A DNA stretch of 64,000 nucleotides from contig NZ_JAFFZE010000009.1 of the NCBI RefSeq assembly GCF_025165815.1, positions 124,001 through 188,000 on the forward strand, in the 5' to 3' direction. This stretch comes from Actinophytocola gossypii. Its GTDB lineage: Bacteria; Actinomycetota; Actinomycetes; Mycobacteriales; Pseudonocardiaceae. This document shows positions 8,396 through 18,091 of the stretch, in pieces; within the stretch, counting starts at the first letter, position 1, and every line of letters starts with the position of its first letter. The translations under genes were made by a program, and so were the position numbers. A model generated the notes under the pieces. The model was not told the origin of the DNA. It made no database searches and was given only the letters and a program-made list of their open reading frames with translations.

Positions 8396-8887
8396 ATGAC
8401 CGCACGGGACGACATCGCTCCGCGCGTGGTGACCGCGTACGACTGGGGCTCGCTCGGAGACGTACTGGATGTGGGCGGCGGCGACGGCACGTTGCTGATC
8501 GCGTTGCTCAACGAGTACCCGTCGCTGCGAGGCCGGGTGTTCGACCAGCCGGACCTGGCCGAGGCGGCGCGCAAACGAATCGAGGCGGCCGGCCTGGCGG
8601 ACCGAGCCGGCGCGGTGGCCGGCGACCTGTCCGCCGACCTGCCGCCCGGCGCCGAGGGCTACCTGCTCGCCGAGGTCCTGCACGACCGCGACGACGACGA
8701 CACGCGCGACCTCCTGACCCGCTGCGCCGAAGCGGTCGGCGAGGACGGTGCCGTGTTCGTGATCGAGACCGTCACCCGCGGCCGCGACCTCACCGCACTG
8801 ACCGCCCTGGCCGAAGGCGCCGGCCTGATGGTCGCGGACGTGCACGACGCGGGCGAGGTGGCCGTCCTGGAGCTGACCCGCCCCTGA
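8396..8887 (+). CDS. SAM-dependent methyltransferase, short form
   Basis: This 163-residue protein resembles the catalytic domain of acetylserotonin-type O-methyltransferases. The SAM motif I is VLDVGGGDG (about residues 23-31), followed by the family motifs VFDQPDLAEAARKRIEAAGLADRAG, DLPPGAEGYLLAEVLHDRDDD and LLTRCAEAVGEDGAVFVIE. Typical members are about 340 residues and carry an N-terminal dimerisation/substrate domain that is missing here. A conserved stretch near the C-terminus is also short. It may be a reduced but working enzyme or a remnant under decay. The promoter is intact, which favours function. The substrate is unknown. Confidence 0.65.
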   Translation: MTARDDIAPRVVTAYDWGSLGDVLDVGGGDGTLLIALLNEYPSLRGRVFDQPDLAEAARKRIEAAGLADRAGAVAGDLSADLPPGAEGYLLAEVLHDRDDDDTRDLLTRCAEAVGEDGAVFVIETVTRGRDLTALTALAEGAGLMVADVHDAGEVAVLELTRP

Positions 8888-8895
8888 CCGTCAGG
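8883..8895. terminator. Small inverted repeat at convergent stops
   Basis: CCTGAC-C-GTCAGG spans the stop codons of the convergent methyltransferase and PH-like genes. With six-base arms and a one-base centre it is weak as an RNA hairpin; a shared terminator role is only a suggestion. Confidence 0.2.
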
Positions 8896-9475
8896 CCGTG
8901 CTGAACCGCACCCCGTCCGGAGCGAGGTCCCGCAGCCGGCGAACGGCCTGGTCGAGCGTGGTGTCCTTGTGCCGCTCGGAGATCGCGATCGGCGAGCCGA
9001 ACGTGGTGGCGAGCCGCCGCATCCGCCGATCCTGAGTGCCGTCCAACGACCCCGCGAGGTCGTCGGCGACCGTCCTGGTCAGGTCGAAGGTGAGATAGCG
9101 CGCCGTGGCCCGGCGCCGCCCCTGCCACGTCCGCAGCGCGATGCCGTTGACCTCCGCCCAGTCCAGCCGCACCGACGATGGCGTGAGGAACCCGCCGATC
9201 CGCACCCACACGTGCTTGTCGTCGGCCGCGAGCGCGGGCCCGAGCGCGACCTCGGAGCGCACCCCGAGCACCTCGAGCACGAGCCCGAGCAGACAGAGGG
9301 CGCCGACCACACCCCACACACCGAGCGGAGTACCGGTCGCCACCACCCCGAACCCGGCGATCACGACCGTCACCGCGAACATCACGATCGTCGGCAGCTG
9401 CCCGAGAACCGCCGACCGCCGCACCGGATTGACGACCAGCTCCGCGTCGTCGGGGATCTTCCTCGTTCGCTGCAC
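8891..9475 (-). CDS. PH-domain-like membrane protein
   Basis: This is a 194-residue protein. After about 25 residues come two hydrophobic segments (PTIVMFAVTVVIAGFGVVAT and GVWGVVGALCLLGLVLEVLG), followed by a soluble C-terminal part with the look of a bacterial PH domain (DDKHVWVRIGGFLTPSSVRLDWAEVNGI). The role is unknown. The GTG at 9475 is chosen because the -10 TACGCT (9482-9487 on the opposite strand) is exactly seven bases upstream, giving a leaderless mRNA; longer upstream versions would start ahead of this promoter. It ends three bases from the convergent methyltransferase. Confidence 0.6.
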   Translation of the reverse strand: MQRTRKIPDDAELVVNPVRRSAVLGQLPTIVMFAVTVVIAGFGVVATGTPLGVWGVVGALCLLGLVLEVLGVRSEVALGPALAADDKHVWVRIGGFLTPSSVRLDWAEVNGIALRTWQGRRRATARYLTFDLTRTVADDLAGSLDGTQDRRMRRLATTFGSPIAISERHKDTTLDQAVRRLRDLAPDGVRFSTA

Positions 9476-9815
9476 GCCGGCAGCGTAGCGCCAGCCCACG
9501 CGGCCCCGACCGGACCAGCCGTCCGCCAGACGATCGATCGCCCCGTGACGCGAGCCGATCGGTTGTTCCCCGATGGACCGGGCCGTCACCCCATCCCCGT
9601 CGCTTCGGAACGCACCAGGTCGAATCGTCTGCCGCCCGCGGTCCTGGCCGCTTCACGGCGTGAACCGGGCCGGCCCGGACGGCCGCACGATCCCTTCGCT
9701 CCCCGACGTGGGCCGGGACGAATGGCCTGCCGTCCGAGGGCCAGGTCCGCCTGTCACTCGCAGCGCGGCCCGAACCGTGACAACCGAACCATCAAGCGCG
9801 TCCACCGGGTGCCCC
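9476..9815. other. Intergenic region, no gene recognised
   Basis: These 340 bases lie between the start of the PH-like gene and the end of the ankyrin gene. The first few bases hold the promoter of the PH-like gene (AGCGTA, 9482-9487). The rest shows no convincing coding signal, hairpin or repeat. Confidence 0.6.
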
Positions 9816-11180
9816 TCAGCGCCGCCCGGACCGCAACAGTCCCACGGCCTCCCGCTGGTCGTTGTGCTCGGCCCAGCTCTCCGGGGTGACGCCGTACAGC
9901 GCGTCGGTGACCGTGCGGTCCGCGCCGGCGGCCAGCAGCACCTCGATCACCTCCAGGTGCCCGCTCTCCGCCGCGTGGTGCAGCGCGGTCGTCCCCACCC
10001 CGTGCGCCGGCCCGCCGAACGTGCCCCGCAGGTTCACCTCGGCCCCCAGCTCCAGCAGTCGCCGTACCGCCGCCACCCGCCCGTTCGCCGCCGCCCACGT
10101 CAGTGCCGTGCCCCGGTAGACGTTCGCGTCCACCGCCGCACCCCGCTCGACCAGCGCGGTCATCGCCGCGACCGAGCCGGAACGCGCCGCCCAGCTCACC
10201 GCCTCGTCCCGCACCTCCGCCGCCGAGTCCGACGGCTGCCACGCGGGGAAACCGCCGTGTGGCCGGTAGAACCCGCGGTGCGCGCCGGCCGCGGGTGTAG
10301 CCCACAGCTCGTCGACCAGCGCCACGTCGTCCAACCCGGCCGCCACCCGCAGGTTGCGCGGTGCCGTGCCGAGCAGCTCCGCCACCTCCCGGTGCCCCCA
10401 GAACAGCGCCGCCACCAGCGGCGTCCCGCCGTCCCCGCGCGCCGACACGTCCAGCGGCGCGCCCGCGTCCAGCAGCACCCGCGCCATCCGCGGCAGGTTC
10501 GCGTAGCCGGCCTGGTGCAGCGCCGTCCACCCGTGCCGGTTCCCACGAGCCACGTCCGCACCACGCCCGACCAGCAGCGACACCAACCGCTCGTCCCGGG
10601 TCGCGGACGCGAGCGCGAGCAGGTCGTTGCCGTTGGTTCCCCGCGCCGCGACCAACTCGGGGAACCGGTCCAGCAGCGCGCCGAGCCCGTCGACGTCCCG
10701 GTTCCGCAGCGCGCGGAACGCCCGCGCGAACGGCTCGTCGCCGAGCGACCGGAGATGTCGGCGCAGCCCGGCCCACGACGTGAACCCGTGGTTGCCGGCC
10801 ACGACCCTCCGCGCACCCGCCGGCGTCAGCGGCGCCGCCCGGCGGGTGAACGCCGCCACCGCGTCCGGCGTGCCGTCCCGCGCCGACTCAAGCAACCCCA
10901 CGGCCCGTTCGGCGTAGTACGCGGGATCCTCCTCGAACGCCTGCTCCGGCGACGGTCCCGCGACCGCCACCCGCTCCAGGTGGGCCCGCAACCGCGGCCA
11001 ACTCGGGAACCCGTGCTCGCGGGCGACGACCAGCTGCGCCTGCGCGAGCCGGATCTCCGCTCCGGGCAGCACCGCGGCCACCCGCGCGACGGCCTCGGCC
11101 GAGCCGGCCTGGTGCGCGCGCAGCAGGTCCTTCGCCCGCTTGCGCAGCTGTTCGAGGCTCGCGGAAGGGGGCAGTGACAT
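9816..11180 (-). CDS. Ankyrin repeat protein
   Basis: This 454-residue protein has two parts. The N-terminal part contains twice a motif of the form REHGFPSWPRLRAHL / NHGFTSWAGLRRHL, common in actinobacterial ankyrin proteins. The rest is a set of ankyrin repeats (NGNDLLALASATRDERLVSLL, HGWTALHQAGYANLPRMARVLLDAGA, TALTWAAANGRVAAVRRLLELGAEVN, TALHHAAESGHLEVIEVLLAAGAD). The role is probably protein binding in the cytosol; no enzyme domain is visible. The start is set by GGAGGT five to six bases before the ATG at 11180; an ATG twelve bases upstream would overlap that ribosome site. Its promoter region faces rarA. Confidence 0.8.
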   Translation of the reverse strand: MSLPPSASLEQLRKRAKDLLRAHQAGSAEAVARVAAVLPGAEIRLAQAQLVVAREHGFPSWPRLRAHLERVAVAGPSPEQAFEEDPAYYAERAVGLLESARDGTPDAVAAFTRRAAPLTPAGARRVVAGNHGFTSWAGLRRHLRSLGDEPFARAFRALRNRDVDGLGALLDRFPELVAARGTNGNDLLALASATRDERLVSLLVGRGADVARGNRHGWTALHQAGYANLPRMARVLLDAGAPLDVSARGDGGTPLVAALFWGHREVAELLGTAPRNLRVAAGLDDVALVDELWATPAAGAHRGFYRPHGGFPAWQPSDSAAEVRDEAVSWAARSGSVAAMTALVERGAAVDANVYRGTALTWAAANGRVAAVRRLLELGAEVNLRGTFGGPAHGVGTTALHHAAESGHLEVIEVLLAAGADRTVTDALYGVTPESWAEHNDQREAVGLLRSGRR

Positions 11181-11326
11181 GGCGACCTCCATACCCGATC
11201 CGCCCGAGGTCCGCTCGCGCCGGGCGAGGTGTGAAGGTGCGCGTACACGTGTGGGTGAACCGGGGTGGGCTCGGCCCTGCCCGCGGACGGGGCGCGGCCC
11301 CGGACCGCGCGAACCGAGGATAAGGG

Positions 11327-11356
11327 CTGTCGGTGCCGGCCGGTAGCGTCGACACC
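11327..11356 (+). promoter_or_regulatory. PafBC-type DNA-damage promoter of rarA
   Basis: CTGTCGGTG (11327-11335), eight bases, then TAGCGT (11344-11349) matches the RecA-independent DNA-damage promoter TTGTCRGTG-N8-TANNNT described in mycobacteria and later assigned to PafBC. The GTG start of rarA is eight bases after the -10, so the transcript is probably leaderless. Confidence 0.7.
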
Positions 11357-12724
11357 GTGGACGAAGGGCTCGACCTCCAGCTGTTCGACAACCCGCCGCG
11401 GGAGGAGCAGCGGCATCCCGGCGGCAGTGCGCGGATCGCCGCCAACGCACCGCTGGCCGTGCGGATGCGCCCCGCCGGCCTGGACGAGGTGCTCGGCCAG
11501 GACCACCTGCTCGGCCCCGGCGCCCCGCTGCGCAGGCTCGTCGAGGGCGCCGCGCCGGCGTCGCTGCTGCTCTACGGCCCGCCGGGTACCGGCAAGACCA
11601 CGCTCGCCATGCTCGTGTCGAGCGCGATCGGCCGGCGGTTCGTCGCGCTGTCCGCGCTGTCGGCCGGCGTCAAGGAGGTCCGGGGGGTCATCGAGGAGGC
11701 CCGCCGCCGGCTGACCCACTCCGGCGAGTCGACGGTGCTGTTCATCGACGAGGTGCACCGGTTCTCCCGCACCCAGCAGGACGCGCTGCTCGGCGCCGTC
11801 GAGGACCGGATCGTGTTGCTGGTCGCGGCCACCACGGAGAACCCGTTCTTCTCCGTGGTCTCCCCGCTGCTGTCCCGCTCGCTGGTGCTACAGCTGCGCT
11901 CGCTCACCGACGACGACGTGCGCACGCTCGTCCGTCGCGCGGTCGCCGACGAGCGCGGGCTCGGCGCTGCGGTCACCCTCGACCAGGACGCCGAGGACCA
12001 CATCGTCCGCCTCGCCGGTGGCGACGCGCGGCGCGCGCTCACCGCGCTCGAGGCCGCCGCCGACTCCGCGCTCGCCACCCGCGGCGGCACGATCGACCTG
12101 GCCACCGTCGAGTCGACGGTCGACAAGGCGGCGGTGCGCTACGACCGCCAGGGCGACCAGCACTACGACGTGATCAGCGCGTTCATCAAGTCCATCCGCG
12201 GCTCCGACGTCGACGCCGCCCTGCACTACCTGGCCAGGATGATCGAGGCGGGGGAGGACCCCCGGTTCATCGCCCGCCGCCTGGTGATCCACGCCAGCGA
12301 GGACGTCGGCATGGCCGACCCGACCGCGCTGCAGACCGCCACCGCCGCCGCGCAGGCCGTGCAGCTGATCGGGCTGCCCGAGTGCGCGCTCAACCTCGCG
12401 CACGCCACCGTGCACCTGGCCACCGCGCCCAAGTCCAACGCCGTCACCACCGCGATCGGCCAGGCGATGGCCGACGTGCGGCAGGGCGCCGCCGGAACCG
12501 TGCCGCCGCACCTGCGCGACGGCCACTACGCGGGTGCGAAGAAGCTCGGCAACGCCACCGGCTACCGCTATCCGCACAACGTGCCGGAGGGCGTGCTGGA
12601 ACAGCAGTACCCGCCCGACGAGCTGGTCGGCCGCGACTACTACGAACCGACACAGCGCGGAGCCGAGCGCGCACTCGCCGAACGGCTGCCGAAGCTGCGC
12701 CGCGCGATCCGCGGTGACCGGTGA
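11357..12724 (+). CDS. rarA: Replication-associated recombination protein A (RarA/MgsA)
   Basis: This 455-residue AAA+ ATPase of the RarA/MgsA/WRNIP1 family acts at stalled replication forks and on single-strand/double-strand junctions. Walker A is GPPGTGKTT and Walker B is [10 protein letters not shown]. The sensor 1 region is [19 protein letters not shown], and SGDARRALT-type sensor 2 appears as [12 protein letters not shown]. The C-terminal tetramer and MgsA domains are present ([41 protein letters not shown]). The GTG at 11357 fits the damage promoter; a GTG at 11333 would lie within that promoter. Confidence 0.94.
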   Translation: MDEGLDLQLFDNPPREEQRHPGGSARIAANAPLAVRMRPAGLDEVLGQDHLLGPGAPLRRLVEGAAPASLLLYGPPGTGKTTLAMLVSSAIGRRFVALSALSAGVKEVRGVIEEARRRLTHSGESTVLFIDEVHRFSRTQQDALLGAVEDRIVLLVAATTENPFFSVVSPLLSRSLVLQLRSLTDDDVRTLVRRAVADERGLGAAVTLDQDAEDHIVRLAGGDARRALTALEAAADSALATRGGTIDLATVESTVDKAAVRYDRQGDQHYDVISAFIKSIRGSDVDAALHYLARMIEAGEDPRFIARRLVIHASEDVGMADPTALQTATAAAQAVQLIGLPECALNLAHATVHLATAPKSNAVTTAIGQAMADVRQGAAGTVPPHLRDGHYAGAKKLGNATGYRYPHNVPEGVLEQQYPPDELVGRDYYEPTQRGAERALAERLPKLRRAIRGDR

Positions 12725-12851
12725 AGATCGTCTGAAGATCCTCGGCGCGGGCGACACCGGGTGATCCGGGCAGGCCGCCGTCGTGGCAGCGCGGTAACCT
12801 GACGCGCGATCCAGGACAGCTGTCAATCCATTCGTCACCCGAGGAGGGCTC

Positions 12852-13262
12852 GTGTCAGCAGGGCAGGTCGCCGCGCTGATCGCGGCCGGCGCGTTCGTAC
12901 TGCTCGTACTGCTGCTGGCGATCCCGTTGATCAAGCTCGGGCGCACGCTCGACGAGGCCACGATCGCGATCCGCAAGGCGCACACGAACACCGATCCGCT
13001 GTTCGACGAGGCCAACACCGCGCTGACCCACGTCAACACCCAGCTCGAGCGCGTCGACGGCATCACCGCGAACACGCAGGCCGTCACCGGCAACGTCTCG
13101 GCCCTGACCTCGGTGTTCACCGCCACCCTCGGCGGCCCGCTGGTGAAGGTCGCCGCGTTCTCCTACGGCGTCAACAAGGCGCTCAAGGCCCGCAGGAAGG
13201 CCAAGGACGCCGGCGAGGGCAAGCACGCGCGGCGCGGCCGGAAGCGGGGAGGCCGCAAGTGA
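12852..13262 (+). CDS. DUF948 family membrane-anchored protein
   Basis: This 136-residue protein has one N-terminal membrane segment (VAALIAAGAFVLLVLLLAIPLIKLG), then a helical region rich in Asn, Thr and Asp with heptad-like spacing (TLDEATIAIRKAHTNTDPLFDEANTALTHVNTQLERVDGI). The C-terminus is basic. This layout is typical of DUF948. GAGGAGG lies five bases before the GTG. The next gene overlaps its stop by four bases, so the two are translationally coupled. The pair precedes alaS, as in many actinobacteria. Function is not known. Confidence 0.8.
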   Translation: MSAGQVAALIAAGAFVLLVLLLAIPLIKLGRTLDEATIAIRKAHTNTDPLFDEANTALTHVNTQLERVDGITANTQAVTGNVSALTSVFTATLGGPLVKVAAFSYGVNKALKARRKAKDAGEGKHARRGRKRGGRK

Positions 13263-13624
13263 AGCGCCTTTTCTGGCTTGGGGTCGGCGTGGCGACCGGC
13301 GTAGCGTTGTCGAGGAAGGCGAAGGAGACGGCCCGCCAGGCCACGCCCGCCGGCCTCGCCGGCAACCTCGGCGAGGCGATGCGCGAGCTGGCCGGGGCCA
13401 TCGGCTCGTTCGGGGCCGACATCCGGGCGGGCATGGTCGAGCGCGAAGAGGAGCTGTCGGACGTGGTGGAGGAACGCTCGGGCATCAGCCCCCGGGCTCG
13501 GCACGCGCTCACCGAGCCGCGTTCCGACGCGTACTCCTCCGGTATCCGTCGTGACCGCGGGGACGACCGGCCGGTGCGCCACCGCCCGGCCCACGACGCG
13601 CGAGCTCGCCGGGCGGGCAGCTGA
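13259..13624 (+). CDS. Small protein of a conserved actinobacterial family (DUF6167-like)
   Basis: This 121-residue protein begins with a short hydrophobic stretch (RLFWLGVGVATGVALSRKA) and continues with a polar, helical region (LAGNLGEAMRELAGAIGSFGADIRAGMVEREEEL). The tail is rich in arginine and histidine. It resembles the small proteins found between the DUF948 gene and alaS in related genomes. The GTG start overlaps the preceding stop. No function is known; a partner of the DUF948 protein is a reasonable guess from the coupling. Confidence 0.65.
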   Translation: MKRLFWLGVGVATGVALSRKAKETARQATPAGLAGNLGEAMRELAGAIGSFGADIRAGMVEREEELSDVVEERSGISPRARHALTEPRSDAYSSGIRRDRGDDRPVRHRPAHDARARRAGS

Positions 13625-13699
13625 CCCGCGCCCGCGCGGCGCGAGGGCTGTCCGCCGTGACCGGACTCCCGTCGCTTCCAGACCCTCCTAGGACTCACC

Positions 13700-16369
13700 G
13701 TGCAGACACACGAGATCAGCAAGCGCTTCCTCGAACACTTCAAGACGGCCGGGCACACGCCGGTGCCCAGCGCGTCGCTCATCCTCGACGACCCGAACCT
13801 GCTGTTCGTCAACGCGGGGATGGTGCAGTTCAAGCCGTACTTCCTCGGCGAGGAGCCGCCGCCGTACCCCCGCGCGACCAGCGTGCAGAAGTGCGTGCGT
13901 ACCGGCGACATCGACGAGGTCGGCAAGACCACCCGGCACAACACGTTCTTCCAGATGGCCGGGAACTTCTCCTTCGGCGACTACTTCAAGGCCGGCGCGA
14001 TCGAACACGCGTGGCAGCTCGTCACCGGCAGCCAGTCCGACGGCGGCTACGGCTTCGACCCGGAACGGATCTGGGTGACGGTCTACAAGACCGACGACGA
14101 GGCGATCGAGCTGTGGCGCAAGATCGCCGGCCTCCCCGACGAGCGGATCCAGCGCCGCGGCGGCAAGGACAACTACTGGGACATGGGCGTGCCCGGCCCC
14201 GGCGGCCCGTGCTCGGAGATCTACTACGACCGAGGCCCGTCGTTCGGCAAGGAAGGCGGCCCGGTCGCCGACGAGGACCGGTACCTGGAGATCTGGAACC
14301 TCGTCTTCATGCAGGACGAGCGCGGCGAGCTGTCCCCGAAGGAGGACCACCCGCCGATCGGCACGCTGCCGGCGAAGAACATCGACACCGGCATGGGTGT
14401 GGAGCGGGTCGCGTTCCTGCTGCAGGACGTGGCGAACGTCTACGAGACCGACCTGGTGCGCCCGGTGATCTCCCGCGCCGAGGAGTTCTCCGGCCGCCGC
14501 TACGGCGCCGACCCGGTCGACGACGTGCGGTTCCGGGTGATCGCGGATCACGCCCGCAGCGGTGTGATGCTGATCGGCGACGGCGTGACGCCGGGCAACG
14601 AGGCGCGCGGGTACGTCCTGCGCCGGCTGCTGCGCAGGATCGTGCGTTCGGTGCGCCTGCTCGGTGTGACCGAGCCGGTGCTGCCGGAGTTCGCGGCGGT
14701 CGTGCGGGACACGATGGGCCCGTCGTACCCCGACCTGGTCAGCGACTTCGGCCGGATCGAGTCGGTGGTGCGGGCCGAGGAGGAGACGTTCCTCGCGACG
14801 CTCACCAGCGGTTCGCGGATCTTCGACCTCGCGGCGACGGAGACCAAGCAGGCGGGCGGCGCCGTGCTGGCCGGCGACAAGGCGTTCCAGCTGCACGACA
14901 CGTACGGGTTCCCGATCGACCTGACCCTGGAGATGGCCGCCGAGCAGGGCCTGACGGTCGACGAGGAGGGCTTCCGCCGGCTGATGACCGAGCAGCGCCA
15001 GCGCTCCAAGGAGGACGCGGCGTCGCGCAAGGTCGGCCACGGTGACGGCGGCGCGTACCGGTCGATCCTGGACAAGCACGGGATCAGCGACTTCCTCGGC
15101 TACCGCGAGCTGACCGCGGAGGCGACGGTCGTCGGCCTGCTGTCCGGCGGCGCGCCCGCGGTGTCCGCCGGCACCGGGTCCGAGGTCGAGGTCGTGCTGA
15201 ACCGCACGCCGTTCTACGCGGAGGGCGGCGGCCAGCTCGCCGACACCGGCCGCATCGTCGGCGACGGCTTCGAGGTCGAGGTGCGGGACGTGCAGTCGCC
15301 GGTCGCCGGCCTGAACGTGCACCGAGGCAAGGTGGTCACCGGCGAGGTTCTGCTCGATGCCACGGTCAACGCCGAGGTCGACCCGAGTCGCCGGCGCGCG
15401 GTGTCCCGGTCGCACTCCGCGACGCACCTGGTGCACGCTGGAGTGCGGAAGGCGCTGGGCACGCAGGCCGCGCAGGCCGGTTCGCTGAACGCGCCGGGCA
15501 GGCTGCGGTTCGACTTCACCTCGCCCGGCGGCGCGGTGCCGGTGAGCGTGCTTGCCGACGTCGAGGACGAGGTCAACGACGTGCTGCTCAACGACTACGA
15601 CGTGCAGGCGGAGATCACCACGCTCGACGAGGCGCGCAAGCAGGGCGCGATCGCCTTCTTCGGCGAGAAGTACGGCGAGAAGGTCCGCGTGATCACGATC
15701 GGCGACTACTCGAAGGAGCTGTGCGGCGGCACGCACGTGCACCGTTCCGGCGAGATCGGCGTGGTGAAGCTGCTGTCGGAGGCGTCGATCGGTGCCGGCG
15801 TGCGGCGTGTGGAGGCGCTGGTCGGGCTGGACGCGTTCCGGTTCCTGGCCCGCGAGCACGTGCTGGTCGGACAGTTGGCCGAGCAGTTCAAGGTGCGTCC
15901 GGAGGAGCTGCCCGAGCGCATCGGCCAGACGGTGGAGCGCCTTCGCGCGGCGGAGAAGGAACTCGAGAAGCTCCGCGGCGCGCAGCTGCTGTCGTCGGCG
16001 GGCACGCTCGCCGACGAGGCGGAGGACGTGGCCGGCGTCGCCCTGGTCGCGGTCGCGACCCCGGACGGCATCGGCGGCAACGACCTGCGCGCGCTGGCAT
16101 CCGAGGTCCGCAACCGCCTCGGCGCGCGCCCCGGCGTGGTCGCCCTGTTCTCCGCGGACGGCCCGAAGCTCAGCTTCGTCGTGGCGACGACAACCGCCGC
16201 GCGCGACCGGGGCCTCGCGGCGGGCAAGCTGGTGCCGTCGTTCGCGCAGGCCATCGGCGGCCGCGGTGGCGGCAAGCCCGACCTGGCCCAGGGCGGCGGC
16301 AGCAACCCGGCCGGCGTCCCCGACGCGGTCTCCGCCCTGCGTCGAGCGTTGGCCGAAGGCGCCGCATGA
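13700..16369 (+). CDS. alaS: Alanine--tRNA ligase
   Basis: This 889-residue AlaRS has the catalytic domain at the N-terminus ([45 protein letters not shown]), then the tRNA-recognition region. The editing domain carries the zinc ligands HSATH and CGGTH. The C-Ala domain with a glycine-rich end ([15 protein letters not shown]) completes it. Length is normal. It charges tRNA-Ala and clears mischarged Ser/Gly. It leads the operon alaS-ruvX-mltG-aroE, an order conserved with M. tuberculosis. Long antisense open frames across it are codon-bias shadows. Confidence 0.97.
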   Translation: MQTHEISKRFLEHFKTAGHTPVPSASLILDDPNLLFVNAGMVQFKPYFLGEEPPPYPRATSVQKCVRTGDIDEVGKTTRHNTFFQMAGNFSFGDYFKAGAIEHAWQLVTGSQSDGGYGFDPERIWVTVYKTDDEAIELWRKIAGLPDERIQRRGGKDNYWDMGVPGPGGPCSEIYYDRGPSFGKEGGPVADEDRYLEIWNLVFMQDERGELSPKEDHPPIGTLPAKNIDTGMGVERVAFLLQDVANVYETDLVRPVISRAEEFSGRRYGADPVDDVRFRVIADHARSGVMLIGDGVTPGNEARGYVLRRLLRRIVRSVRLLGVTEPVLPEFAAVVRDTMGPSYPDLVSDFGRIESVVRAEEETFLATLTSGSRIFDLAATETKQAGGAVLAGDKAFQLHDTYGFPIDLTLEMAAEQGLTVDEEGFRRLMTEQRQRSKEDAASRKVGHGDGGAYRSILDKHGISDFLGYRELTAEATVVGLLSGGAPAVSAGTGSEVEVVLNRTPFYAEGGGQLADTGRIVGDGFEVEVRDVQSPVAGLNVHRGKVVTGEVLLDATVNAEVDPSRRRAVSRSHSATHLVHAGVRKALGTQAAQAGSLNAPGRLRFDFTSPGGAVPVSVLADVEDEVNDVLLNDYDVQAEITTLDEARKQGAIAFFGEKYGEKVRVITIGDYSKELCGGTHVHRSGEIGVVKLLSEASIGAGVRRVEALVGLDAFRFLAREHVLVGQLAEQFKVRPEELPERIGQTVERLRAAEKELEKLRGAQLLSSAGTLADEAEDVAGVALVAVATPDGIGGNDLRALASEVRNRLGARPGVVALFSADGPKLSFVVATTTAARDRGLAAGKLVPSFAQAIGGRGGGKPDLAQGGGSNPAGVPDAVSALRRALAEGAA

Positions 16370-16416
16370 CCACGGCCGCGACGGCCGCCGGCACCGATCC
16401 GATCGGTGCCGTATGA
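16366..16416 (+). CDS. Possible 16-codon coupling cistron between alaS and ruvX
   Basis: An ATG at 16366 overlaps the alaS stop (ATGA), opens a 16-codon frame ([16 protein letters not shown]) and ends with a TGA that overlaps the ATG of ruvX (ATGA at 16413-16416). ruvX has no clear Shine-Dalgarno and starts 43 bases after the alaS stop, so this short frame could hand ribosomes from alaS to ruvX. The peptide itself may have no function, and chance cannot be excluded. Confidence 0.35.
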   Translation: MTTAATAAGTDPIGAV

Positions 16417-16901
16417 GTGAGCCCGACAGGCCGGGCTCCGACGACCCGGGGCCCGGCCGCAGGCTCGGCGTCGACGTCGGTTCCGTGCGGGTCGGAGTCG
16501 CGCTGAGCGATCCCACTCCCGTCCTCGCGACTCCACTCGTTACCCTGTCTCGCGACGAACGTGCCGGCAGCGATCTCGACCAGTTGGCGGCGCTCGTCGT
16601 CGAGCACGAGGTGGTCGAAGTGGTGGTCGGTTTACCGAGGACACTGGCGGCCCGGCACGGCAACGCGGCCGCCGGGGCGGTGACCTACGCACGACGGCTC
16701 GCCAAACGGGTGCGCCCCATACCCGTCCGGCTGGCCGACGAGCGGCTCACCACGGTCAGCGCCACCAGGATGCTCAGCGATCGCGGGGTGCGCGGGAAGC
16801 GGCAGCGGGCGGTAGTCGACCAGGCGGCGGCCGTCGAAATCTTGCAGGCCTGGCTGGACGGGCGGGCTCGGCACCTGCCTCCGGAGGCGCGCGAACCATG
16901 A
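16413..16901 (+). CDS. ruvX: Putative pre-16S rRNA nuclease / Holliday junction resolvase-like (YqgF)
   Basis: This is a 162-residue RNase H-fold protein. The family motifs are visible: [18 protein letters not shown] with the catalytic Asp, [31 protein letters not shown], and [15 protein letters not shown] with the final acidic residue. In E. coli the homologue processes the 5' end of 16S rRNA; a role in recombination has also been proposed. The 19 or so residues before LGVDVG are an acidic/proline-rich extension common in actinobacteria. Its stop overlaps the start of mltG by four bases. Confidence 0.92.
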   Translation: MSEPDRPGSDDPGPGRRLGVDVGSVRVGVALSDPTPVLATPLVTLSRDERAGSDLDQLAALVVEHEVVEVVVGLPRTLAARHGNAAAGAVTYARRLAKRVRPIPVRLADERLTTVSATRMLSDRGVRGKRQRAVVDQAAAVEILQAWLDGRARHLPPEAREP

Positions 16902-18091
16902 CCGATGACCTCGACATCTTCGATCCCCACACCGACCGCAGACGCCCGGTCCGCAAGCCGTCGAAGCGCAAGAAGAACCGCAAGTTCGTCTGGATCGGCT
17001 TGGCGGTCGTACTCGTGCTCATCGCTGGCGGCGGCTACTACGGGCTCCGCCAGATCATGGACATCGGCGAGTACGACGACTACTCCGGCCAGGGAGAGAA
17101 CCAGGTCGTCATCGAGGTGGAGAGCGGCGACTCCACCGGCGACATCGCCGCCAGCCTCGTCGAGTCCGACGTCGTGGCCAGCTCCAGCGCGTTCATCGTC
17201 GCCGCCGAGTCGGACGACCGCGTGCGCGCGGTCCAACCCGGCTTCTACGTGATGAAGACGAAGTCGTCCGGCGAGGCGGCCGTCGGCCAGATCGTCGCCG
17301 CCGAGGCCAAGGTCGGCCACCTGGAGATCATCCCCGGTACCCAGCTCCACGACATCATCCCGGAGCAGGGAAAGGTGAACCCCGGCATCGTCTCCCAACT
17401 GGCGGAGGCCTCCTGCGCCGAGCTGAACGGCGAGAGCACCTGCGTACCTCCCGAACAGCTCTGGGATAGCATGCGGAAGGCCGATCTGGCCGCGCTGGGC
17501 GTGCCCGATTGGGCGGTCGAACCCGCCAGCCGGGCCGCACCGGACCGCCGCCTCGAAGGCCTGATCATGCCGGGCGTCTACAACGTCCGCCCCGGCGCGA
17601 CGGCCGACGAGCTGTGGACGATGTTGATCGCCGACTCCGCGACGCGGATGCAGGCAGCCGGCCTGCCCGATGTCGCGAACGAGACGGGCTTCACCCCCTA
17701 CCAGGTTCTGACGATGGCGTCGCTGATCGAACGCGAGGCGATCGAAGGCGACTTCCGCAAGGTCTCGCGGGTGACGTACAACCGTCTGGCCGAGCACATG
17801 CGGCTGCAGTACGACTCGACGGTCAACTACGTGCTCGACCGCCCCACGATCCGCACGAACGCCGAGGACCGGAACAACGACAACCCGTACAACACCTACG
17901 AGAACACCGGTCTCACCCCGACCCCCATCTCCGCCCCGAGCAAGAGCGCGATCGAGGCGGCGGTGTCGCCGGAGAAGGGCCCGTGGCTGTACTTCGTGCG
18001 TTGCCAGACCGACGGGACGTCGTGCTTCGCGGTGACCGACGAGGAACACCAGCAGAACGTCGACGTCGCGCTGGAGCGCGGTGCCTACTGA
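16898..18091 (+). CDS. mltG: Endolytic murein transglycosylase MltG
   Basis: This 397-residue protein cuts nascent peptidoglycan strands at the membrane. A basic cytoplasmic N-terminus ([10 protein letters not shown]) precedes one membrane segment (about residues 29-50). The YceG/MltG domain follows, with the LysM-like part first and the catalytic part holding the glutamate in [25 protein letters not shown] and [11 protein letters not shown] are signature motifs. The GTG/ATG overlap with ruvX and the 11-base overlap with aroE place it firmly in this operon. Confidence 0.94.
   Translation: MTDDLDIFDPHTDRRRPVRKPSKRKKNRKFVWIGLAVVLVLIAGGGYYGLRQIMDIGEYDDYSGQGENQVVIEVESGDSTGDIAASLVESDVVASSSAFIVAAESDDRVRAVQPGFYVMKTKSSGEAAVGQIVAAEAKVGHLEIIPGTQLHDIIPEQGKVNPGIVSQLAEASCAELNGESTCVPPEQLWDSMRKADLAALGVPDWAVEPASRAAPDRRLEGLIMPGVYNVRPGATADELWTMLIADSATRMQAAGLPDVANETGFTPYQVLTMASLIEREAIEGDFRKVSRVTYNRLAEHMRLQYDSTVNYVLDRPTIRTNAEDRNNDNPYNTYENTGLTPTPISAPSKSAIEAAVSPEKGPWLYFVRCQTDGTSCFAVTDEEHQQNVDVALERGAY

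Noticed and set aside
13688-16663. 991-codon open frame antisense to alaS and ruvX
   Set aside because: Its protein is low in complexity and recognisable motifs are absent, while alaS on the other strand is complete and conserved. It is a shadow of third-position GC bias.
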